A stretch of DNA of 6,104 nucleotides, taken from NCBI GenBank assembly GCA_015486895.1, contig WFQT01000052.1:1-6104 (forward strand). The letters are read 5' to 3'. The notes below the pieces were generated by a model, which saw only the letters and a program-made list of their open reading frames with translations, was not told where the DNA came from and did no database searches. This document shows, in pieces, positions 1-5,077 of this stretch. The DNA comes from Anaerolineae bacterium (GTDB taxonomy: Bacteria; Chloroflexota; Anaerolineae; JAADDB01). The stretch's first letter is position 1. Each line of letters opens with the position of its first letter. Made by a program: the position numbers and the translations under genes.

Positions 1-5
1 ATTAT

Positions 6-34
6 GCCGGGGAGTTTTCCCGGCTTTTCTGTTT
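6..34 (+). terminator. Rho-independent terminator for a plus-strand gene left of the window
   Basis: Bases 6-13 (GCCGGGGA) pair with 17-24 (TTCCCGGC) in an 8-bp stem with one G-T wobble and a 3-base loop, followed directly by the T-rich run TTTTCTGTTT at 25-34. The T run is on the plus strand only; the minus-strand reading ends in ATAAT and lacks one. I infer that a rightward gene ends just before base 1, making it convergent with the creatininase gene. Confidence 0.72.
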
Positions 35-50
35 CTCCCCAGAGAATAGA

Positions 51-80
51 ACGCTGATAAACGCTGATGCACGCTGATCT
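51..80. repeat. Three tandem 10-bp units, ACGCTGATNN
   Basis: The 8-mer ACGCTGAT occurs at 51, 61 and 71 in exact 10-bp register, differing only in the last two bases (AA, GC, CT). The same register and a degenerate form of the same unit recur at 2738-2767 in another spacer. The period is close to one helical turn. It is too short, and lacks spacers, for a CRISPR array. Its function is unknown. Confidence 0.85.
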
Positions 81-287
81 CAAATATATTACTCCGGCAA
101 TACGAAGAGCCCTGTTATTAGACCCAGTTCATACTATGGCTACTATCAAGCTGATACAAACCCGCGGCGACAACACCAGGTAGGATATCGATACCGACAG
201 GATGGAGGCGGACGGCAGCGTGGCGGCAGAAAGTGGCACCCAAAATGGACTGGCGACGACGCAGCCAAGAAGCATCGTTCAGGGGGT

Positions 288-309
288 CTGGGGAGTGAAA
301 CGCCCCCAG
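288..309. repeat. GC-rich hairpin downstream of the creatininase gene
   Basis: CTGGGG at 288-293 pairs perfectly with CCCCAG at 304-309 across a 10-base loop. Additional G and C runs at 282-286 and 301-307 allow alternative pairings. No T run follows on either strand, so it is not a standard intrinsic terminator. It could still stabilise the 3' end of the minus-strand transcript or stop transcription from either side. Confidence 0.4.
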
Positions 310-330
310 TGGTATGCCCCTCTTTTTAGG

Positions 331-354
331 AAGGGCGTTATGTATGTTGCCCTT
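331..354 (-). terminator. Possible weak terminator or 3' hairpin of the dipeptidase-creatininase operon
   Basis: AAGGGC at 331-336 pairs with GCCCTT at 349-354 over a 12-base loop. It sits 7 bp beyond the TAG stop of the creatininase gene, the usual place for a terminator. However, on the minus strand it is followed by CCTAAAAAG rather than a T run, so intrinsic termination is doubtful. It may act together with the second hairpin at 288-309. Confidence 0.3.
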
Positions 355-361
355 ACTGCGC

Positions 362-1063
362 CTAATCCCAGCCGGTTTCCATCATTTCCCGGGTCTCGGC
401 TACAGCCACTCTCCAGATGGCCAGCATCTCTTCGTCGGAACGACGATAGTAGCCATTATAATTGCCATCACCCACGTAGGCGCGCATAGCTTTCCCTACC
501 AAACGCGGGTAGCCGCTGCGATCCGGCAACTGTTTCCGCTTAGAGGGCATTTCTACGCCGGTTAGCCGAGTCCAGGGGAAGTTCTCGAACCAGGAGGCAT
601 GGCTCAGTATAGGATCGAATTCCTTAGCTTTGGCTAACATCTTCGGGCCGCGCCACCACTGGTAGAACTTCACCTGCCCGGCGGGGTGATCTGCCATCCA
701 CTCTGTAGCCAGTGCCCCGGCCGGCTCGTTACCGCCGTGCCCGCTGACTAGCAGAATCCTCCGGAAGCCGCTGCTCATCAAACTGTTAAGAATATCCTGC
801 AGCAGCCGCAGATACGTTTCCAGGCGCAAGCTAACAGTGCCGGGGAAAGCTCGAAAATATGGTGTCACCCCATAGGCCAGCATCGGGAAGACGGGAATGC
901 CCAATGGTTCCGCCGCCTCCACAGAAACACGCTCTGCAAGGATGCCGTCGGTGCACAGGCTAAGGTAAGCGTGCTGCTCTGTACTGCCCAAAGGCACCAC
1001 CGCCCGGTCATCTCGCTTCAGGTAAGCTTCCACCTGCATCCAGTTCATTTCCGCGATTCTCAT
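362..1063 (-). CDS. Creatininase-family amidohydrolase
   Basis: A 233-residue protein of the creatininase / creatinine amidohydrolase family, which are metal-dependent cytoplasmic enzymes that open cyclic amides or hydrolyse formamides (creatininase itself, ArfB-type deformylases, MftE). What I see: PLGSTEQH near residues 24-31, with probable metal ligands E29 and H31, D39 in the following TD, the SGHGGNE loop at 107-113 with H109, and a HAxxxE segment at H155-E160, all in family order and spacing. The length is normal for the family. The frame stays open upstream to 1222, but that extension is Arg/Pro-rich and overlaps the dipeptidase frame. The ATG at 1063 has GGAGG 7 bases upstream and opens with the family-like MRIAEMNW. 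The start overlaps the dipeptidase stop as TAATG, implying translational coupling. Oddity: the usual EQHGPHLPLGTD is replaced by EQHAYLSLCTD, one residue shorter. Glu122 of true creatininase falls on glycine, so creatinine need not be the substrate. Confidence 0.88.
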   Translation of the reverse strand: MRIAEMNWMQVEAYLKRDDRAVVPLGSTEQHAYLSLCTDGILAERVSVEAAEPLGIPVFPMLAYGVTPYFRAFPGTVSLRLETYLRLLQDILNSLMSSGFRRILLVSGHGGNEPAGALATEWMADHPAGQVKFYQWWRGPKMLAKAKEFDPILSHASWFENFPWTRLTGVEMPSKRKQLPDRSGYPRLVGKAMRAYVGDGNYNGYYRRSDEEMLAIWRVAVAETREMMETGWD

Positions 1064-1075
1064 TACGATTCCTCC
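1063..1075 (-). promoter_or_regulatory. Coupling site: Shine-Dalgarno plus TAATG stop/start overlap
   Basis: Read on the minus strand, GGAGG (1075-1071) is followed by AATCGTA and then ATG. The A of that ATG is also the last base of the dipeptidase stop TAA. The Shine-Dalgarno sequence lies inside the end of the dipeptidase frame. This decides the creatininase start at 1063 and indicates that ribosomes finishing the dipeptidase reinitiate here, giving linked amounts of the two enzymes. Confidence 0.8.
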
Positions 1076-2424
1076 GTGGCGGCGAAAGCCTGGAAAATGG
1101 CCGCCATGTGCTTGATTCCCTCGATATAATCTTCGACGAGGATGTTCTCGTTGGGGGCGTGGGCTCGGGAGGCAACGTTGCCGACGCCGGTGCCCACAAC
1201 GGGGATGCCCCATCGCTGGCAAAGCAGGTACATAGGGCCGGTTCCAGACATCGTGGGCAAAAGCTGTGGCGGCCGAGCGTAAACCCGGGCAGCGGCACCC
1301 AGCACAGCACCGACTAATGGATCGCTGGGATCAGTGCGCGCTGGGTCTTCGCCGTGCAAGTCTATGACCTCAATGTCGGCAAAACCGTGGCGATCTAAGT
1401 GTTCTCTCAACAAACGTAGGACCTTTTCGTGAGACTGATTTGGCACCAAACGAAAGTCAATTTTGCACATGGCAGTATGGGGCAAAACAGTCTTAGAGCC
1501 GCGGCCAGTATAGCCTGCCTGAATCCCGGCAATGTTACAGGTGGGTTGGAAGAGCATATCTGCTTTGGCCTGCTCCCCCGACGCCTCCCGCAAGAAGTGG
1601 TCAAAGCCTAAGCGTTCCTTCATCTCCTCCGCCTGGAAATTCAGCGCTGCCACCAGCTCCCGGTCTCGAGGCGAAGGCGGCCTCACATCATCGTAAAAGC
1701 CATCAATGAGAATCCGCTCATCCGGACCTTTAAGCGTTTGCAGGGCCCAGACCAATCGCCAGACGGGGCTAGGAACTATGGCGGCGTTAGCAGAGTGGAG
1801 ATCGATATTGGCACCATGGGCCCGTAGCTCCACGTAGCAGATGCCTTTGCAGCCCAGGGTAACTTGCACTCGTCCCCCGGCATCTTTGTAACCGGCTTCC
1901 CAAATAGCGCCATCGGCGTGGTATAAATCGTGGTAGTCCTCGGCGAACCCGGCTAAACTCGGACTGCCAATTTCCTCTTCTCCCTCGAAAACATACTTCA
2001 AGGTCAGCGGGAGCCGTCCCCGTACTTTTAGCCAAGCATCGGCAGCGCAAAGGCGGGCAACTAAGTTACCTTTGTTGTCAGCGACGCCCCGGGCCCAAAT
2101 ACGGCCATCAGTAATCTCGGCCCCGAAAGGCTCATGCTCCCACTGGTCCAGCGGCTCCGGCGGTTGCACATCATAGTGATCGTAGAGCAGCAAAGACTTG
2201 CGGCTCTCGCCGGGCAATTCGCCGTAAACCACCGGATAGCCTGCCGTTGGAATCATGCGTACCCGAGCGCCCAACTCGCCGAGCATCGCCGCTACCATGG
2301 CAGCCGTCTCTTCCATGCCCCACTCCTGAGCGGCGACGGAAGGCTGGCGGCACAAAGTCTGTAGCTTTTTCACATACAGATCAGAGTGTTTGTTAATGTA
2401 AGCGAAAATATCTTTCATGACCAT
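1063..2424 (-). CDS. M20-family metallodipeptidase
   Basis: A 453-residue zinc peptidase of family M20 (the carnosinase / PepV / ArgE / DapE superfamily), probably cytoplasmic since no signal peptide is seen. Metal and catalytic motifs appear in order: LLLYDHYDVQPP (H83, D85), WARGVADNKG with bridging D116, FEGEEEIGS with general base E150 and ligand E151, YHADGAIWE with probable ligand D171, and SRAHAPNEN with H422. DLHSANAA (H210) opens the inserted dimerisation domain, roughly residues 190-310, which is followed by GRGSKTVLPHTAMCKIDFRL. Full length suits the dipeptidase branch; specificity cannot be read. The first metal motif has Asp82 where many members have Gly. Two starts are possible: ATG at 2424, only 4 bases from AGGAG, or ATG at 2418, 10 bases from it; they differ by two residues. 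It is the upstream partner of the creatininase gene. Arginine codons that I read here are CGN, like the creatininase gene and unlike the ABC genes. Confidence 0.93.
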   Translation of the reverse strand: MVMKDIFAYINKHSDLYVKKLQTLCRQPSVAAQEWGMEETAAMVAAMLGELGARVRMIPTAGYPVVYGELPGESRKSLLLYDHYDVQPPEPLDQWEHEPFGAEITDGRIWARGVADNKGNLVARLCAADAWLKVRGRLPLTLKYVFEGEEEIGSPSLAGFAEDYHDLYHADGAIWEAGYKDAGGRVQVTLGCKGICYVELRAHGANIDLHSANAAIVPSPVWRLVWALQTLKGPDERILIDGFYDDVRPPSPRDRELVAALNFQAEEMKERLGFDHFLREASGEQAKADMLFQPTCNIAGIQAGYTGRGSKTVLPHTAMCKIDFRLVPNQSHEKVLRLLREHLDRHGFADIEVIDLHGEDPARTDPSDPLVGAVLGAAARVYARPPQLLPTMSGTGPMYLLCQRWGIPVVGTGVGNVASRAHAPNENILVEDYIEGIKHMAAIFQAFAATEES

Positions 2425-2501
2425 CTGTCTCCTTTGACAAAGTTGCGACCGGCATAGGGTATCAGCGCCGGGATTGGCACAGGGGATCTACGCCGAAAAT
2501 G

Positions 2502-2554
2502 AACCACTGATTACACAAATTGGACAAACCAAGAATCCGTGCCAATCTGTGGTT
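2502..2554. repeat. Imperfect inverted repeat of the CCACAGATT type
   Basis: AACCACTGATT at 2502-2512 matches the reverse complement of AATCTGTGGTT at 2544-2554 at 10 of 11 positions, and the similarity continues inward (ACACAAATT against GGCACGGATT). Each arm reads as two 10-bp units: ACCACTGATT then ACACAAATTG on the left, and ACCACAGATT then GGCACGGATT on the reversed right arm. It resembles the element at 4921-4998. It may be a dispersed mobile or structural repeat. Confidence 0.7.
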
Positions 2555-2737
2555 GTCTTTTTGGTTCTGGTGCGGCCAGGTTAGGGGAAACTGTTCACCG
2601 CCCATGAGAAAGTGTAAGGGCAATGCATTCCGAGAGATAGAGACGCCTAACAAAAATGAATCGTGGCGAGCTGACCGACGCTGGTTGCCAATGCGCGGAG
2701 AAAGTGTCTTCTCTGCTCCGAAAATAGGGCCCAGATA

Positions 2738-2767
2738 ACGCTAATGTACGCAGATTGCTGCTGATTG
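2738..2767. repeat. Three degenerate tandem 10-bp units related to those at 51-80
   Basis: The stretch divides into ACGCTAATGT, ACGCAGATTG and CTGCTGATTG in exact 10-bp register. Each is a one- or two-base variant of the ACGCTGAT unit repeated at 51-80. Its presence in a second, unrelated spacer suggests a dispersed family and not a chance local duplication. Confidence 0.6.
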
Positions 2768-2781
2768 GCGAAATGCCATGC

Positions 2782-2823
2782 GCCTGATCCGTGATCAGGT
2801 ATCACAATGTTCATTCTCATTGT
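2782..2823. promoter_or_regulatory. Cluster of overlapping palindromes, possible operator
   Basis: CCTGATC (2783-2789) and GATCAGG (2793-2799) form a perfect 7-bp inverted repeat with a 3-base gap. GTGAT (2791-2795) and ATCAC (2801-2805) form a second dyad sharing the middle bases. ACAATG (2804-2809) and CATTGT (2818-2823) form a third with an 8-base gap. No T run follows, so a terminator is unlikely. Dyads of this size suit a dimeric regulator, but no regulator gene lies nearby and the site is far (about 360 bp) from the dipeptidase start. Confidence 0.35.
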
Positions 2824-2915
2824 TATATCGTGAGCGCAAACGATCATGATGGCTGTTCCGCAAACCATCGCTGGGATAATGCCCACATAACCTGGCATGT
2901 TAGTCCCATGACAAG

Positions 2916-4715
2916 TTATTTCGCCATATCCCGTAAGGCAGTGTAGGCTAGGCGGTCCAGAACGGAAAATTGAGCCATTTCGCTATCCGGGTTGGTTTGG
3001 TTGTAATTCAAATTCCAGACGCAAGCCGGGCCAACCCAACCCCACTGTCGCATCAGTTGAAGCGCTTTGACTAGATATGTAGCCTGTTCAGTCAACGTGA
3101 CATCCGCCGCGTATTCGTAGCCGGGCGAGGGATTCGTGCTGCTGGCCCAACCGAACTCCGTTACCCAAACCCTCTTTCCGCTATCTCCGAAGGCGTTCAT
3201 GACAGACCGATAGCGAAGCAGTGTCTCTTGGAAGAAGAAGGAAGGGTGGTTCTTGTAGTCAGGCTCATTGGGATCGCTGTAGCCGAAACGGGCATCCGGC
3301 GGGTTATTGTAACCGCTGGGATGAGCACCTAAAGCATCGAAGCAACCTTTGACGCCATGCCAGTACATGGAGCGCAAATAGACAATATCATCGATGGCAT
3401 TGCGGCCGTCGTTGATGCCGGTAGGTGTCAAGCCTGCGGAAATGACCTGCATGGCCGGGTCTTGCGCTTTAATCGCAGTATGGCCTTTGCACAGCATGTC
3501 AACGTACCGGCTTACGTTGAGGGGTTCATCCCCCCACTCGCTGTGCAAATTAGGCTCGTTCCATAGCTCCACCGCCTGCACTTTCCCGCGGTATCGCTGT
3601 GCAAAAGCAGTCAAGAAATCGACGAAATCTTGGTTATTGGCTGGCGGGCCATCAACGGCAAAATTGGTCTGCGCCGGACGAGCCCAGCGTGGTGCCTTGA
3701 CAATAGAGATCAGCACATTAAGGCCAGCAGCGTGGAAACGATCCACAACGCCGTCCACGTTTCCCCAGCGATATTGTCCTTTGTCGGCTGTCTCAACATC
3801 CCGCCAGGGAACCTGGAATTTTACCCAGTGAAAACCAGCGTTCTGCACATCTCGGATGACTGTGTCCAGGTTCCCCGCCCACGGGTCAACGTTGAAGCCA
3901 TAATCAAACCCGGTGCCGGGAGTTGCGGGAGACGGAGTAGAGCCGCTGCCGGAGATCCAAAGTCGTTGGCCCACCGTAATGACATTGGGATTGGCCAAGT
4001 TGTTGGCCTGGACAATGCCTGCCACAGATGTACCGAAGCGGGTCGCGATGCTGCTAAGGCTATCCCCTGCCTGTACTGTGTACCAAAATCCACGGGCGGT
4101 AGGCGTGGCCGTTGGTTGCGGCGTGTTAGGAGGGGCACTCGTAGCCGTTGGCATCGGCGTTGGCGTGGCTACCGGAGGTGGGGTCGGCGTCGGAGCACCC
4201 TCCTGACCAGGGACCCAAAGCCGCTGCCCGACAAAAATGAGATTTGGGTTGACAATGCTGTTAGCTGAAATCAACGCCGATAGAGACACTCCAAAGCGCG
4301 TTGACAAACGGCCCAGCGTGTCCCCCCTAGCTACCGTGTACCAGAAACCGCCGCCAGGCGTCGCCGTTGGAGCGGCAGTGGGGCTCGGCGGCGTAGTCCC
4401 GCTTCCAGGAATCCAGAGCCGCTGCCCAACCCAGATCAGGTTGGGGTTGTCGATGCGGTTGGCCTGCACCAAGTCGTTCACTGTGATGCCAAAGCGCATC
4501 GATAGGCGGCTAAGAGTGTCCCCCGGCTGCACTGTGTACCAGAAGCCATCGTCGCGCAACTGCGCTGGCTGGCGGGCCGACGCGGCTACAGCCTGTACGG
4601 AAAAGAGGGGACGGAACGAAAAGAGAGCTACAAAGGTGAGCACCGCCACCAGTAGAAGCAGCAATGAAGAGCGGAACCGCAATAGATAGAAAATATGTCG
4701 ATCTCGGTGAGACAT
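2916..4715 (-). CDS. Secreted triple-LysM protein with C-terminal clan GH-A glycoside hydrolase domain
   Basis: A 599-residue exported enzyme. Residues 1-14 are basic, about 17-37 form a hydrophobic helix, and an AxA-like site follows (AVAASA, about 42-47), so it is either a Sec signal peptide or an uncleaved anchor. Three LysM domains follow (about 60-103, 126-169, 212-254), each introduced by GFWYTV and ending VGQRLW; LysM binds GlcNAc-containing glycans such as peptidoglycan or chitin. They are joined by Thr/Pro-rich linkers. From about 269 to the end is a TIM-barrel glycosidase: YGFNVDPW near the first strand, ELWNEPN with acid/base E387, WVTEFGW with nucleophile E520, and ACVWNLNY near the last strand. 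The style suggests GH39- or GH5-like (PslG-like) enzymes; the exact family and substrate are not readable. The ATG start at 4715 has AAGGA 8 bases upstream. It stands alone, flanked by spacers of 491 and 362 bp. Its likely job is cutting an exopolysaccharide or wall glycan while held at the cell surface. Confidence 0.9.
   Translation of the reverse strand: MSHRDRHIFYLLRFRSSLLLLLVAVLTFVALFSFRPLFSVQAVAASARQPAQLRDDGFWYTVQPGDTLSRLSMRFGITVNDLVQANRIDNPNLIWVGQRLWIPGSGTTPPSPTAAPTATPGGGFWYTVARGDTLGRLSTRFGVSLSALISANSIVNPNLIFVGQRLWVPGQEGAPTPTPPPVATPTPMPTATSAPPNTPQPTATPTARGFWYTVQAGDSLSSIATRFGTSVAGIVQANNLANPNVITVGQRLWISGSGSTPSPATPGTGFDYGFNVDPWAGNLDTVIRDVQNAGFHWVKFQVPWRDVETADKGQYRWGNVDGVVDRFHAAGLNVLISIVKAPRWARPAQTNFAVDGPPANNQDFVDFLTAFAQRYRGKVQAVELWNEPNLHSEWGDEPLNVSRYVDMLCKGHTAIKAQDPAMQVISAGLTPTGINDGRNAIDDIVYLRSMYWHGVKGCFDALGAHPSGYNNPPDARFGYSDPNEPDYKNHPSFFFQETLLRYRSVMNAFGDSGKRVWVTEFGWASSTNPSPGYEYAADVTLTEQATYLVKALQLMRQWGWVGPACVWNLNYNQTNPDSEMAQFSVLDRLAYTALRDMAK
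3954..4538 (-). repeat. Three LysM repeats with Thr/Pro-rich linkers inside the glycosidase gene
   Basis: LysM1 is encoded at 4407-4538, LysM2 at 4209-4340 and LysM3 at 3954-4082. All share GFWYTV just before or at the start, GD[TS]L, RFG, an AN pair, NPN and VGQRLW. LysM1 and LysM2 are closest to each other (GDTLxRLSxRFG); LysM3 has GDSLSSIATRFG and ends in WIS instead of W[IV]P. The linker between LysM2 and LysM3 (4089-4208) is the longest and richest in Pro, Thr and Ala. The pattern fits internal duplication with a more diverged third copy. Confidence 0.88.
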
Positions 4716-4771
4716 GGGGGCTTTCCTTTCTCTACTATATGTTGACCGTTGAAAGCGAATGAATATGGTCT

Positions 4772-4801
4772 ATTATAGTGGCGAGATAGCAAAGTGGACA
4801 A
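4772..4801 (-). promoter_or_regulatory. Proximal sigma-70-type promoter of the LysM-glycosidase
   Basis: On the minus strand, -35 TTGTCC (4801-4796, 4 of 6 to TTGACA) and a perfect -10 TATAAT (4777-4772) are separated by 18 bases. The -10 lies 56 bp before the ATG at 4715, leaving room for a short leader that carries AAGGA. Confidence 0.6.
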
Positions 4802-4842
4802 ACTGGAACCTCGCGGCAAAATGAGATCCTACAGATTGCCGC

Positions 4843-4870
4843 ATTATAGGGAAAATTAGGTGTAGTTCAA
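4843..4870 (-). promoter_or_regulatory. Distal sigma-70-type promoter of the LysM-glycosidase
   Basis: On the minus strand, -35 TTGAAC (4870-4865, 4 of 6) and a perfect -10 TATAAT (4848-4843) are separated by 16 bases. It lies 71 bp upstream of the proximal candidate. The -35 overlaps the near-palindrome AAAAGG-G-CCTTTT (4869-4881), which could be a regulator site. Confidence 0.5.
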
Positions 4871-4920
4871 AAGGGCCTTTTCACATCTTTACAAATCTTC
4901 TGAACTTCAGAGCGAGCCAA

Positions 4921-4998
4921 GCCACAGAATAACACGGAATTTCACTGAATGTCCTCTGTATTCAGCCTTTTCTGTGCCTTTCCGGCTTATTCTGTGGC
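4921..4998. repeat. 78-bp imperfect inverted repeat built of 10-bp units
   Basis: GCCACAGAATAA (4921-4932) is the exact reverse complement of TTATTCTGTGGC (4987-4998). Inward, the arms stay similar for about 30 bases (roughly 22 of 30 positions). The left arm divides into CCACAGAATA, ACACGGAATT and TCACTGAATG; the reversed right arm into CCACAGAATA, AGCCGGAAAG and GCACAGAAAA, so GAA recurs every 10 bases. It resembles the element at 2502-2554. A transcript could fold into a long imperfect hairpin. It encodes no protein; it could be a MITE-like or structural repeat, or act as a 3' end signal for the ABC operon. Confidence 0.78.
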
Positions 4999-5027
4999 CT
5001 TCTTTCTGGCCCTATTTGTCAAGATTG

Positions 5028-5040
5028 TTTCGATTCGAAA
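5028..5040. promoter_or_regulatory. 13-bp odd palindrome TTTCGA-T-TCGAAA
   Basis: A perfect 6-bp dyad around a single central T lies 38 bp beyond the ABC ATPase stop. The 1-base gap rules out a good hairpin, so a protein binding site is more likely than a terminator. No regulator is known here. Confidence 0.25.
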
Positions 5041-5077
5041 TGAACCATGCCCCTATTTTCATCTTCCGTGGTGCAGG

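Larger units (their letters stand above)
35..361. other. Gene-free convergent spacer
   Basis: No open frame here resembles a protein; the frames that cross it run antisense into the creatininase gene and read as Arg/Pro/Ser-rich shadow translations. The stretch holds three direct 10-bp repeats at 51-80, an 8-bp palindrome TATCGATA near 187-194, and two GC-rich hairpins at 288-309 and 331-354 close to the end of the creatininase gene. I see no tRNA or other structured RNA gene. Confidence 0.6.
2425..2915. other. 491-bp spacer between the LysM-glycosidase and the dipeptidase
   Basis: Both flanking genes are on the minus strand, so this should hold the end of the LysM-glycosidase transcript and the promoter and leader of the dipeptidase operon. 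No frame here looks like a protein. It contains an inverted repeat (2502-2554), three degenerate 10-bp units (2738-2767) and overlapping palindromes (2782-2823). I could not pick a convincing -35/-10 pair for the dipeptidase, nor an intrinsic terminator with a T run for the glycosidase. Confidence 0.6.
4716..5077. other. 362-bp spacer between the ABC importer and the LysM-glycosidase
   Basis: It holds two candidate promoters for the LysM-glycosidase, a short odd palindrome TCTGAA-C-TTCAGA (4899-4911), the 78-bp inverted repeat (4921-4998) and another odd palindrome TTTCGA-T-TCGAAA (5028-5040). No protein-like frame is seen on either strand. The ABC operon ends here, but no hairpin with a T run on the minus strand is apparent close to its stop. 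Confidence 0.6.

Noticed and set aside
51..80. CRISPR-like array
   Set aside because: The units are 10 bp with no unique spacers, and no cas gene is present.
35..361. tRNA or small RNA gene in the left spacer
   Set aside because: I could not form a cloverleaf or find a TPsiC-like loop; only isolated hairpins are present.
1064..1222. In-frame upstream extension of the creatininase gene (53 extra residues)
   Set aside because: The extra residues are Arg/Pro/His-rich, overlap the dipeptidase frame and show no family similarity, while the ATG at 1063 has an ideal Shine-Dalgarno sequence and a family-like N-terminus.
2425..2520. Promoter for the dipeptidase operon (for example TACCCT near 2456-2461, or TGTAAT near 2511-2516)
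   Set aside because: Neither has a matching -35 at normal spacing, so I did not call one.
2647..2898. 83-residue minus-strand frame in the 491-bp spacer
   Set aside because: It reads through the palindromes and the decamer repeat, has no clear Shine-Dalgarno sequence and no protein-like pattern.
3394..4689. Several plus-strand open frames of 69-212 residues across the LysM-glycosidase gene
   Set aside because: They are antisense to a well-supported gene, low in complexity where they cross the Thr/Pro linkers, and show no recognisable domain.
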